Source: Blastomyces gilchristii SLH14081 | Lineage: Eukaryota; Ascomycota; Eurotiomycetes; Onygenales; Ajellomycetaceae | Length of the DNA stretch: 12,329 nt | Direction of reading: 5' to 3' | Assembly: GCF_000003855.2 (NCBI RefSeq) | Contig: NW_003101679.1 | Span: 614,289-626,617, forward strand | Shown: positions 1-7,864 of the stretch, piece by piece | How positions within the stretch are numbered: position 1 is the first letter of the stretch | How the letters are laid out: each line of letters begins with the position of its first letter | Position numbers and translations under genes: made by a program | The notes under the pieces: model-generated | What the model saw: the letters and a program-made list of their open reading frames with translations, nothing else | What the model was told of the DNA's origin: nothing | The model's database searches: none

Positions 1-62
1 AGATTTATATAATTACATTCTTCTGATCTGCAGATACTACACATCTGATAAATGATATAACT

Positions 63-1166
63 ATGTCTAATAATAATATGAGAGAACTCTTAAATACAAG
101 TATAGATGCAGTGTCACAGTGACTCTGAGTAATGTTGAAATTATAACAGCAATAGATAGCTGATATGCATGTGACTTAACAACATCAATACAAGAAAATT
201 CAACAATTATCTCAACTAGAAATCTCTGCACAGACAATCTCAATATCAACAGAATCAAATATAAACACAATACAGATATTAAAGAAATGCTTAGATACTT
301 CTACATATTTCAATACTTCTGATCTCACTCTCTACTCATTATAAAGATTGAAAATGCTCGCGAAACTAAGTGTAGATGAAGATGTCATTAGTTCACTAAT
401 CAATCGAGATTGATATATCAATGAATGATTGAGAGATCACATGAAACAGAAGTTTTATTCATGTATGAAAGCATGTGAACCAGTGTTGTGAATATCTGAT
501 AATATTAGCAAATATCTTGATATTCTGTTCTGAGATACTGTTATATAACAGAAAGTATTAGATGAATTACAGAGTGTCTGACAGAGAAATACTTCTTTTA
601 CAACATTCATTCTTAACTTCAACATCAAGATTCTAGAAGCAGGTGATCAATCTTGAAAGAATTAAATGAAGATTAGTATGCTCAAGAAGACATTAACTTT
701 TGAACTCTTAAAGATTCTTATAAGCATAGATAAAGATCAGAGTTATAAAGATTTCTGCATACAACTCTGAATATTAAATGATTATCTTATCAAGCTTAAG
801 AGTATACAGAATAGAAGCAGGAGATATTATATCTCAGTCACTTATATATCTATATCAAAGAATAACAATGCAGATGCCATGAATTGAGTGAACTCAAATA
901 TCTATACATAAACAAGAGTTTTCATCATCTGAACAGACTTCTGAGTCCTCAGAATCACTTCTGAAAAAGTCATTGATTAATGTCAATGAGAGATGTGTAT
1001 CAATTATAACTGACTAGAATATATCACTTTCAACTGCTAATCAGTCTATGTATCTCCTTGTTCAAAAGAAAGATTAACACCGGCAGTTCATGTCAATCAT
1101 ATTACATTGAAAGAAGATTCAGAAGATAAGTATGAGAACATTCTGATGAAACAGGAAAAAGATTAG
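63..1166 (+). pseudogene. gag: Gag pseudogene of the Gypsy element, with decayed CCHC zinc knuckle
   Basis: In functional copies Gag forms the virus-like particle that packages the element RNA. The frame starts at the ATG at 63 and can be followed to a TAG at 1164-1166, about 367 codons, with many internal TGA/TAA/TAG. The N-terminal third looks helical and Gln/Ser-rich. The middle (about 350-780) resembles the retrotransposon gag core, with hydrophobic blocks and short motifs such as KTLTFELLKIL. Near the C-terminus (996-1037) a CX2CX4HX4C knuckle is recognisable in spacing, but its second Cys (codon 1005) and its His (codon 1020) both read Tyr, as expected from G-to-A and C-to-T changes. 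The final stop at 1164 may be the true Gag terminator, since pol opens there in a different frame. The start choice rests on this ATG opening the longest colinear frame. Low similarity across Gag families makes the exact clade uncertain. Confidence 0.75.
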
Positions 1167-3476
1167 CTTCTGTTCAAATTCATAAACAGAAGCTTAAAGA
1201 GATCAGATGATAATAATTTGAAGAGAGAATGATAATAGATGTAATTCTTGTATCTACTGTGATTAATAATATGTATAATATGAAAGCTCTGATAGACAGT
1301 GATCTATGTTATTATACAATGATTAAATCTTCAGTTGTAAGATATTATAATCTTCAGTGTATCTTCTTATCAAAACTCTGACTTCTCACAGAATTTAATA
1401 GTTCAAAAGACATTCACATCTGTTACATGATGAAACTAAACATAGATATCAGAGAATAGTAATATGAAGATGCTTATGTGTACAAAGTTGATAATCTTGA
1501 CTATAATCTTATACTAGAACTTGTCTGACTATCTGAATAAGACATCTTATTGAATGCTTAAAACAGGAGCTTAATATTCTCTAACAGTGATAGAATTCAT
1601 GAAGATGATATTCACAAGACTATAAATCTTACACAGATCTCTGTCAACACTTATAAAATGCTCTGAAAAAGAAGTCATTGATAAGACTACTAACAAAGTT
1701 ACTGATAGCAGAACTATATAGTAATCTATTTCATTAGTCTGACTAATATCAAGAACGCTCTAGAGAAGTTATTCTATACTATAATAACAGATTCTTATAC
1801 AAAACTCTCTCAATAATATTATGAATATCTAGATATCTTGTAACAAGATAATATTATAAATATATCTCTCTTACAAGACTCAGAAGTGAATCATAGTATC
1901 AAGTTAGAAAAGAAGAATGATAAGAACTCTGAATCATTATAAGACTCTCTTTACAATATATCTTGAGATGAACTTCTTCTTCTTCAGAAGACACTCAATA
2001 ATCTGTTGAATAAGAAATTTATATATATTAGTAACTCTTTCACTGCAGCTTCTATTCTCTTTGCCAAGAAATCAGATGAAGAACTCTGATTCTGTGTGAA
2101 CTATCAAGATCTGAATAGATTGATAAAGAAAGATCATTATCTTTTATCTCTTATCAATGAAACTCTAGCATGTATCAGATAAGCTTAATGATTTATAAAA
2201 CTAGATATTATTACTATGCTTTATAAGATCTGTATCACTGGAGAGAATGAATAGCTTACAGCATTTTAAATATGTTATGACCTTTTTAAATGAGTAGTTA
2301 CACTCTTTGAACTGGCTAATATCTCTAGTATATTTCAGAAGTATATCAACTGAGTACTCTCAGATTTTCTTGATAAGTTTATATCTATATATCTGAATAA
2401 TATTCTCATCTTCATCAATGAATTCAGAAAGCAATATCAGAAATATGTGTGAAGAATATTACAATAATTACAATAAGCAGAGCTATCAATAGATATTGAC
2501 AAGTATAATTTCAAAGTTAAGAGTATAAAATATCTAGGTTTTATCATAGAAGCTGATAAGAGAATTTGAATGAATTCTGAGAAGGTCTTTATCATTCTTG
2601 AATAAGAAGCTTCACATACTGTGAAAGATGTATAAAGCTTTATCAGATTTACTAACTTCTATCAGTAATTTATACAAAACTTCTCAGATATCATGAGATC
2701 ATTTACAGAACTTATTAAGAAGAACTCAGTATTTCAGTGATAAGCAGACACTGAAGCTGTATTTATACAGATAAAGAAGATATTCATTAATATCTCTCTA
2801 CTGATAATATTTAATTCTAATTATAAGACAGTTATTGAAGTCAATTTCTCTGATTATATTATAGAAGAAGCTATATTACAATATAATAATAAAGATATCT
2901 TCTAATTATATACTTTCATATTTAAGAAGTTAAGCCCTGCTGAATGCAACTATGAGATCTATAATAAGAAACTTCTTATAATAGTATACTATCTAGAAGA
3001 ATGAGACTCTGAGCTTTGAAGTGTCTTTAAATTTAAGATAATTACAGATTATAAGAATCTTAAACACTTCACTATTATCTATAAGCTTACTGAATGACAG
3101 ATGCAATAATCTGAGCTATTAAGCTGTTTTTATTTCATAATACACTATCATCTCAGCAGTCAGAACTCAATGACAGATACTCTCTTATAATGAGAGTAAG
3201 ATATATTATCTGATGTAATAGACACTTACTGAATGAACTGAGAGCACTGACTCTTAGATCTGAAAATACTAGTTGATTATAATAAGACCACTCATAACAC
3301 TATATATACTACTTTAATTAGAACACTTTCTCTCTGAATCAATATTAACACTGATATCTCAACTTCTTCTGAATTTATACTAGATGAATTGTGATATATA
3401 ACAGCTTAAACTGATAAACTTCTCTAAATACTTATTAAAGCAGTATATCAAGAAGCACTCTGATTCTCACCAGAAC
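1166..3476 (+). pseudogene. pol: Pol pseudogene, 5' part: protease, reverse transcriptase, RNase H
   Basis: Pol is read at positions congruent with 1166. The aspartic protease site is visible as ALIDSD at about 1286-1303, where the family has DSG; the Gly codon at 1301 reads Asp. The RT domain (about 2000-2600) shows a FCVNYQDLN-like block, a motif A (FIKLDI, Asp at 2204 kept) and YLNNILI at 2390, where the catalytic Asp pair of YLDD has become Asn-Asn (2396-2401). RNase H follows (about 2800-3180): its first catalytic Asp (codon 2843) reads Asn, while the TDYKNL segment near 3044 is kept. All these blocks share one frame over 2.3 kb, so the damage is by substitution rather than indel. The SINE then interrupts the frame at 3477-3490. 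A complete product would be cut into mature enzymes by the protease; this copy can make none of them. Confidence 0.88.
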
Positions 3477-3490
3477 TATATATAAGAACT
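3477..3490. repeat. Left target-site duplication of the SINE
   Basis: The 14 bases TATATATAAGAACT directly precede the tRNA-like head of the SINE. They recur at 3861-3874 with one difference (A versus T at the ninth base). The length is typical of LINE-machinery target-primed integration. Confidence 0.85.
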
Positions 3491-3860
3491 GCCCCGGTGG
3501 CTGAATGGTTAATGCGGCCACCTGGTAGCGCCTTGGCATGGGAAACCAAGGTATGTGAGTTTGAAACCCGCAGAGAATACATTAAATTCAGAACTCAAGC
3601 ACCTTAGATTTCTAATAAATACAGAGATGTAAAAATTACTTCAATAAAATTACTCTATGTTTCTGAGATGAGAAGTTATTATCACATGTATTTAATTATC
3701 ACTTCTTTGTATTTTCTATGTTCTTGTTATCTTGATGTGGTCTCAACACCTGTATTTCCTTCTGTATAATCAACACTTGGCCTGTATTTAACATCACGCA
3801 AGGACTCATCATAAGCTTCACTTGCATATGAGTATAATGGAAGAATAATAATAATAATAA
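3491..3860 (+). mobile_element. tRNA-derived SINE, about 370 bp, inserted in pol
   Basis: The 5' end is a tRNA-like head. It has an A-box-like TGGCTGAATGG (3498-3508) inside a D-arm-like stem (GGTGGC 3496-3501 with GCCACC 3517-3522), an anticodon-arm-like hairpin (CCTTGG/CCAAGG, 3531-3551) and a T-arm with a B-box-like AGTTTGAAACC (3555-3571). The A-box style (TGGCYGARTGGTTAA) resembles Ser/Leu tRNAs. The acceptor stem does not close at the 3' side, so this is not a working tRNA. A roughly 270-bp unrelated AT-rich body follows, ending in a (TAA)n-type tail at about 3844-3860. A 14-bp duplication with one mismatch flanks it, and pol resumes in the same frame after it (370+14 = 384 bp, a multiple of three). 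It is clearly GC-richer at its head and less mutated than the host element, so it is younger or was spared. Mobilisation would need a LINE supplied in trans; no partner can be assigned from the sequence. Confidence 0.85.
3498..3571 (+). promoter_or_regulatory. Internal RNA polymerase III promoter (A box and B box) of the SINE
   Basis: The A box is TGGCTGAATGG (3498-3508), against a consensus of TRGYNNARNGG. The B box is AGTTTGAAACC (3558-3568), against GGTTCRANNCC; two of its mismatches (A for G, T for C) are transitions that RIP-like mutation would produce. The 60-bp spacing fits a long-variable-arm tRNA ancestor. Whether it still binds TFIIIC is unknown. Confidence 0.7.
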
Positions 3861-3874
3861 TATATATTAGAACT
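3861..3874. repeat. Right target-site duplication of the SINE
   Basis: TATATATTAGAACT matches 13 of 14 positions of the copy at 3477-3490. Pol coding sequence resumes at 3875 in the original frame. Confidence 0.85.
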
Positions 3875-5263
3875 GACATCTCAGAATGCTTAATCAATGA
3901 TAATAACACTCTGCAATTCTGTGAATAATGCTAAGTCTTTTATTCTGAATCTCAACACACTCAGATAATGCAAGAGATGTATAATTTATGTATAATCAGC
4001 TATCTGAGTTATGAACAACTGTATTAAATAATCTCTCAAGAATTCTACTGATCTGAGATATTAAAGACCATCAGATGCTTTATTCAAATCTATAATCATT
4101 GTTCTTTCATTATCTTATAAAAGAACTGTAGAAAAGACCTGCTGAAATCACTTAATATTTTTGATAAAATCTGATAAGATGTAGTAATTGACTTCACTAT
4201 TAATCTCTCTGAGAGTAAGAGTTGTAAGAATGTTCTGATTATCATTGACTGATTAAGTAAAGATATCATATTAGAATCTTATGATAAAATTGATATTAAA
4301 CAAGTTACTGAAGTCTTTCTACAGAGTCTGTTCTACTGAATGCATGAATTACTGATATTTATAGTATTGAATTGAGATCATCAATTCATAAGCACTCTCT
4401 GAACAAGAATCTGTCAAGTTCTCAAGATCTCACACTGTTTATCAACTGCTTATTACTCTGAGACTGATAATATATCAGAATAAATAATTCAGACAGTGAA
4501 GAATTATTTTTATAAGTTCTGTAACTATTTATAAGATGACTGATATAATCTTCTTCTATATACTGAAGTTATCATGAATAACTGAGATACTGTTTTAACA
4601 GACATAAGCCTGTTCTTTCCTACATACAATTATCACATGAAAGTGTTAGATCTTCTAGAAATTACACAGTTTATACTGAATCTCTACAGTTCAATTCAGA
4701 TCACTGATAATATAGTAATAAAGCTCTGAGATATTCATAACTGAGTAGAGATCTTCATGATAAGCACTAAACAAGATCAAGAGAACTGAATCAATATTCA
4801 CTGAGATCTCACTGAGCAATATAAGATAGAAGATCTAGTATGATTGAATCTTAAGAATATATAGATCACACACTCATCTTGTACACTGAATTACTGTTAT
4901 ATCAAGTATAAAGTAATAGCAGTTCTAGACAGTTATAACTACTGTCTTAACATATTATCAGAGATTAATAATGTCTTTTATACAAGCTTGCTCTGCTGTG
5001 CTGTCACTGATCTGTTCTCTTCTCAACTGACTTCTGACTGACAGCTACCAGGGATCATAGAAGAAGATAATGAACTTGAATGAGAGATTGAAGATATTCT
5101 TAATAAGAGATTCTGCAGCTGCAGCTGATAATATCTTGTGAGATGAGTTAGCTATAATCATCTGATCTGAACTTCAAGCTCTGTATTATTCAAGACAGCA
5201 GCTCTTGACTAATAAGAACTATGTACTCATGACTCTATATCACTTCTGAAAAGAGAGAGTTAA
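3875..5263 (+). pseudogene. pol: Pol pseudogene, 3' part: integrase and chromodomain
   Basis: This continues the frame interrupted by the SINE. The zinc-binding N-terminal domain (about 3960-4105) keeps its H-x6-H spacing, but both His codons (3980, 4001) read Tyr, and the first Cys of the CxxC (4091) also reads Tyr. The catalytic core has the first Asp (4190, in VVIDFT) intact, the second Asp changed to Asn (codon 4370, followed by a TGA at an expected Arg) and the Glu kept (4478, in the block after STAYYSETD). A conserved CNY-DD block and an MNN block follow near 4515-4580. At about 5060-5200 a chromodomain-like segment is seen (acidic run, LE-stop-EIEDIL at the expected EWEVEDIL position, then YLVR-stop-VSY), which places the element among the chromoviruses, whose chromodomain is known to steer integration to heterochromatin. 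The frame ends at TAA 5261-5263. Confidence 0.87.
5248..5259 (+). promoter_or_regulatory. Polypurine tract for plus-strand priming
   Basis: GAAAAGAGAGAG is an uninterrupted 12-base purine run ending four bases before the putative LTR start TGTGACAG. Retroelements use such a tract, kept by RNase H, to prime second-strand DNA synthesis. It overlaps the last pol codons. Confidence 0.6.
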
Positions 5264-5558
5264 TGTGACAGGCTGCACCTGATCAATTTTATAGACTATT
5301 TCATTACACTTCATAGATTCTACTGAAAGCTTCAATTCTCAGTCATTCTCTATCACTGATTCTCAGCTGAAAAACTCACAGAATTTCTATTCTTTCACTT
5401 CAAAGCTTCACTATGTATATTACTGTGTACATGTATAAATATTCACTCTGATTGCTGATTCTCATATTTTCTCTTTTCTTTTCTTCTTTAATGTTTTTCA
5501 CTTTATTATATAAGATCTATAAATATTATACTGATCTATTCAGTGTAGACCTCTTACA
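5264..5558 (+). repeat. Probable 3' LTR of the Gypsy element
   Basis: The inferred LTR begins TGTGACAG immediately after pol and the polypurine tract, and ends CTCTTACA. The ends are imperfect inverted repeats (TGTGACAG against TGTAAGAG) with the TG...CA termini usual for LTRs. The length would be 295 bp, which is plausible for a fungal Gypsy element. The 5' LTR is outside the window, so the boundary cannot be confirmed by comparison, and the 3' end in particular is an estimate. Confidence 0.5.
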
Positions 5559-5580
5559 ATTATCAGTAGAAAATGAATTA

Positions 5581-5604
5581 CTGACTTCTTTGATAAGAAG
5601 TCAG
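5581..5604. repeat. Perfect inverted repeat (10-bp stem, 4-base loop)
   Basis: CTGACTTCTT pairs with AAGAAGTCAG around the loop TGAT. There is no T-run after it and no gene before it, so a terminator role is not suggested. Confidence 0.6.
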
Positions 5605-5883
5605 CATCTAACTATTCTATATAGATAATAAGTGAATATCTTTCTACTATTCTATAAGTGAGAATAGCTGAAGTAATACCTCAGCAGCATCTCACTATTA
5701 TGAAAGAGTAATCTACTGATCTTGTATAGAAGTGAAATTCTTATATTTATCAATTGAATCTTTTTATATTACATCTGAATAATATTATAAAGTGATTGAA
5801 AACCGGTTCAAATGCTCTGTATAATGAATGAAATCATTTACAGAAAAGTAATAAGCAGTGTGAAACTGCAATAAGGTCTTGAT

Positions 5884-5936
5884 GCGGTCAGAAGCATGAT
5901 ATTAATCTTATTTAATCTGATCTTATATATTTCTTA
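5884..5936 (+). repeat. Possible decayed fragment of the hAT-type MITE left end
   Basis: Bases 5910-5936 match MITE copy 1 at 7905-7931 in 24 of 27 positions. The three differences are one C-to-T and two G-to-A, which RIP-like mutation would give. The preceding 25 bases also show a weaker match to the MITE beginning. No terminal repeat or right end is found, so this is at most a truncated, mutated third copy. Chance similarity in AT-rich DNA cannot be excluded. Confidence 0.45.
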
Positions 5937-5945
5937 ATATATAGC

Positions 5946-6600
5946 TGTTCAAAAAGCGCTCCACCACGAACTCGCTCAATATTTCAAATAAGAACCCGCC
6001 GATAGACTCATCGAAAAGCCCTTGATCATATGAGCATTTTGACCCCATCGCTGACTGCATACCCCGTGTGATGGTGGAGTTATTCAGCCAAACATGAACC
6101 AGTCATTGTTCAAAACTCCTGTGTGTGATTATCCCCTGTTCACCCCTATCACACCACAACCCCAGGCCAAATTGCCATACAAATTGTAAGGCAAAGAAAC
6201 CTAGTCATATGCATCAATCTTCTTGATTTTAGAAGATCTTCAATCTGTAATTGTGAAAATATCTGAGAAGCAACTTTCACAAAAACCCTGTCTATCTTTG
6301 ATGTTTCAAAACATCAACACCAAGTCTCACCCATGTATCGCCCTTCTCAATCTGGCCCACATTCAGCAGAAAAATACAAAAAGATACCTCAGTAATAGTA
6401 TCAAGCACATAATCAATGAACACATCTGAAGTGCATTCTCTGTGAAAAACCCTTTCTGTCTTTACACCAAGTCCCACCCTTGTACCGCCCCTTCTGATCT
6501 GGCTCATTCTCAGCAGAAAAGTACAAAAAGATACCTTGATAACTGTATTCAATACATAATCAGTAGACACAACAACTATAAAATCAGTATATCTTAAAAT
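5946..6600. other. GC-richer island between dead retroelements, no recognised gene
   Basis: CC, GG and CG dinucleotides, nearly absent in the flanking elements, are frequent here (6121-6180 is about half G+C by eye). This stretch has therefore escaped the mutation process, either because it is single-copy or because it is too short a repeat. Conceptual translation gives only short open stretches with stops: a + frame at 6223-6429 (68 codons) and a - frame at 6292-6570 (92 codons). Neither has a motif I recognise, and both overlap the same tandem repeat. A short inverted pair, CTCCACCA (5961-5968) and TGGTGGAG (6072-6079), lies at its left side but has no target duplication. It may be a remnant of the original pre-insertion locus. 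Confidence 0.5.
6318..6571. repeat. Two-copy imperfect tandem repeat, period 147 bp
   Basis: The core of copy 1 (6318-6424) aligns without gaps to copy 2 (6465-6571), 107 bp each, at roughly three-quarters to four-fifths identity by eye. The best-kept block is CAGCAGAAAA-TACAAAAAGATACCT. A weaker match extends upstream (AAAAACCCT...TGTCT), where copy 1 carries a short extra segment. Differences are mostly but not only transitions. The function is unknown. Confidence 0.75.
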
Positions 6601-6846
6601 CTGACTGAGTCTTTAATCTCTGCACAGTGAGATATATTAAATCTAGTTTTAATATCTCAATATTCAATAGATTCTGTAAGAGATTGAGAACAGCAACACT
6701 AGATTTCTATTGAATTTGAGAATTAACTCTATATTGATATAATCATTGACAAAGTCTTCTATTTTAAGATATAAATAATCAGTTCCTCTACATTCTGCTG
6801 ATAATATTTATATTATTATATAGAAACAGACTTATATTCTCTATAA

Positions 6847-6878
6847 TATCAAGACTCTGAAGAGAGAAAGTCTTGATA
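6847..6878. repeat. Perfect 10-bp inverted repeat
   Basis: TATCAAGACT (6847-6856) is the exact reverse complement of AGTCTTGATA (6869-6878), with a 12-base purine-rich loop. CTCT and GAGAG sequences extend it outwards with a bulge. Confidence 0.65.
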
Positions 6879-7249
6879 GAGAGTATATAGTAGTACATAT
6901 TTTAGCAGTTTCTTTTTCATTCTTCTACAGCAGTTAATGCAAAAAAAAAAAGATCTTAGAAATAGTTTTTTACTTCTCTTGAAAAAGTAAGATGTTTTTC
7001 TCTGAGTTTTGTACAATATTCTTATAAAGAATTAAAAACAGAGCTGTTTTCTATTATAATTTCATATTCTTTTAAGTAAGAATTACTTTTTCAATGACTG
7101 AAGAGCTTTTATTAATACTTAATTCTTTTTTACACTCTCTATTAACTGATTTGAGTTGTATACTTGTTGTGTGAGAAGAATTGAATGATTTAGAATAAAA
7201 TTACATAGTTTTAATTAATTTCTCTATAAAAAATTGATTTATTTTTTAT

Positions 7250-7419
7250 CAGTTTTTCTCTCAAAAACTGTCATATTATCTGATTTATTATCAAGTGATA
7301 TCATACTTTTTCTCACTAGATCATAAGAAAGAGATTGTAAAGATTTTATTGATTTATCTTAAAAATCAATTCTAGTTTATTAGATTCTCTTCAAAAATCT
7401 AATCTAGTTACTGAACTAG
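7250..7419. repeat. Run of four short perfect hairpins
   Basis: The stems are CAGTTTTT/AAAAACTG (7250-7270), ATTGATTT/AAATCAAT (7348-7370), ATTAGATT/AATCTAAT (7379-7403) and CTAGTT/AACTAG (7404-7419). The first three have 8-bp stems and loops of 5-9 bases with CTCTC, TCTTA or CTCTTC. The last two abut. AT-rich DNA gives some hairpins by chance, but the density and similar design stand out. Confidence 0.55.
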
Positions 7420-7470
7420 TGTGAAAAAAATCAGGTATTTTATACATAAAAGTCTTTTATTCTTCTTTTG

Positions 7471-7591
7471 AAACAGTCTGACTAACTTTTCAATTGAAAA
7501 CAGACTTAGAAATCTCTTAATTAAAACAGTCTGATCAACTTTTTAAAAGAGTTCAATACATATCTCAATTGAAATAGTCTGATCAACTTTT
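7471..7591 (+). repeat. Three copies of a 20-bp motif upstream of LINE ORF1
   Basis: AAACAGTCTGAYYAACTTTT-like copies lie at 7471-7490, 7524-7543 and 7572-7591, spaced 53 and 48 bp apart and ending 15 bp before the ORF1 ATG. They differ from each other by a few bases. Their place just upstream of the ORF suggests promoter or 5'UTR subrepeats of the LINE, which is inference. Confidence 0.6.
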
Positions 7592-7856
7592 CATTAAGTG
7601 AGAATAATGAGTTCAAAAATAGACTCAGTTGATGTGAAAAAAGATGCTTTCTCAAATGCTATTTCTGAGATTGAAATTCTGAAGAGAAGAAAGAAAGAAG
7701 AAATAGAGAAATAACAAGTTCTTGAAATACAGAAACTTGAAAAAGCAAGTAAGATTCTTGAAAAGCAGTGTCTGAGTGAGATGAATGAAGAAGTTCTGTT
7801 AATTCTTCATACTCAGACTAGACAACTACAGAAGATGATCAAGTTCAAACTTGGAA

Positions 7857-7864
7857 TTTCAAAC
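7857..7864. repeat. Left target-site duplication of MITE copy 1
   Basis: TTTCAAAC precedes the element and is repeated exactly at 8371-8378. Eight bases is the length made by hAT transposases. Confidence 0.92.

Larger units (their letters stand above)
1..5558 (+). mobile_element. Degenerate Ty3/Gypsy chromodomain LTR retrotransposon (5' LTR off window)
   Basis: Coding order on the + strand is gag, protease, reverse transcriptase, RNase H, integrase, chromodomain, followed by a polypurine tract and a probable 3' LTR. This is the order of Ty3/Gypsy elements of the chromovirus branch, which is common in fungi. Gag reads in one frame from 63. Pol reads in another frame from about 1166 to 5263 and, apart from the SINE insertion, stays colinear with no indel that I could detect. 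Stops are scattered throughout and nearly all are transition-type (Trp or Arg codons to TGA, some TAG/TAA). Several catalytic residues are lost, so the copy is dead. The left edge cuts the element just before gag, so the 5' LTR and primer-binding site cannot be seen. The 3' boundary rests only on the inferred LTR end. Confidence 0.9.
5559..5945. other. AT-rich intergenic stretch with no gene
   Basis: No reading frame is recognisable. It holds a perfect 10-bp hairpin (5581-5590 with 5595-5604, loop TGAT), a short direct repeat ACTATTCTATA (5611-5621 and 5646-5656), a lone B-box-like GGTTCAAATGC (5805-5815), and at its right end a segment that resembles a mutated piece of the MITE. It is probably repeat debris. 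Confidence 0.6.
6600..7606. other. AT-rich, inverted-repeat-dense region upstream of LINE ORF1
   Basis: No coding frame is seen. The region contains a poly-A run (6943-6953), a series of short perfect inverted repeats (6662-6715, 6847-6878, 6970-6990, 7035-7050, 7066-7083, 7250-7270, 7348-7370, 7379-7403, 7404-7419) and three copies of a 20-bp motif just before ORF1. Its position suggests that at least its right part is the 5' untranslated region of the LINE, but the 5' end of the element cannot be fixed without another copy. Confidence 0.5.

Noticed and set aside
67..270. 67-codon minus-strand open frame
   Set aside because: It lies antisense within the gag pseudogene, and nothing in it resembles a protein family. 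It is a shadow frame in AT-rich DNA.
3491..3571. Functional tRNA gene
   Set aside because: The acceptor stem does not close and the sequence runs straight into a SINE body with tail and target duplication.
3727..3909. 60-codon minus-strand open frame with a hydrophobic segment
   Set aside because: It runs across the SINE tail, its target duplication and pol, so it cannot be a conserved gene. The hydrophobic Ile run is the (TAA)n tail read in reverse.
63..5263. Genetic code in which TGA means Trp (mitochondrial or similar)
   Set aside because: TGA also stands at expected Arg positions, and TAA/TAG stops and catalytic losses occur as well. Mutation explains all of these and reassignment does not.
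5728..5750. Match to a small-subunit rRNA signature (GAAGTGAAATTCTTATATTTAT-like)
   Set aside because: Only about 20 bases resemble the conserved rRNA segment, and the flanks do not continue the match on either side, so chance is likelier.
5961..6079. Small MITE bounded by CTCCACCA and TGGTGGAG
   Set aside because: The inverted match is only 8-9 bp, the inner sequences diverge at once, and no target duplication flanks it.
6223..6429. 68-codon plus-strand open frame
   Set aside because: It covers only one and a fraction repeat units, overlaps the antisense frame, and shows no recognisable domain.
6292..6570. 92-codon minus-strand frame with two internal repeats as a small gene
   Set aside because: The internal repeat is simply the DNA tandem duplication, the plus strand is also partly open there, and no start context or motif supports translation. 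It is kept as part of the island finding only.
7471..7591. CRISPR-like array
   Set aside because: There are only three imperfect 20-base repeats with uneven spacing, in a eukaryotic retroelement context with no cas genes.
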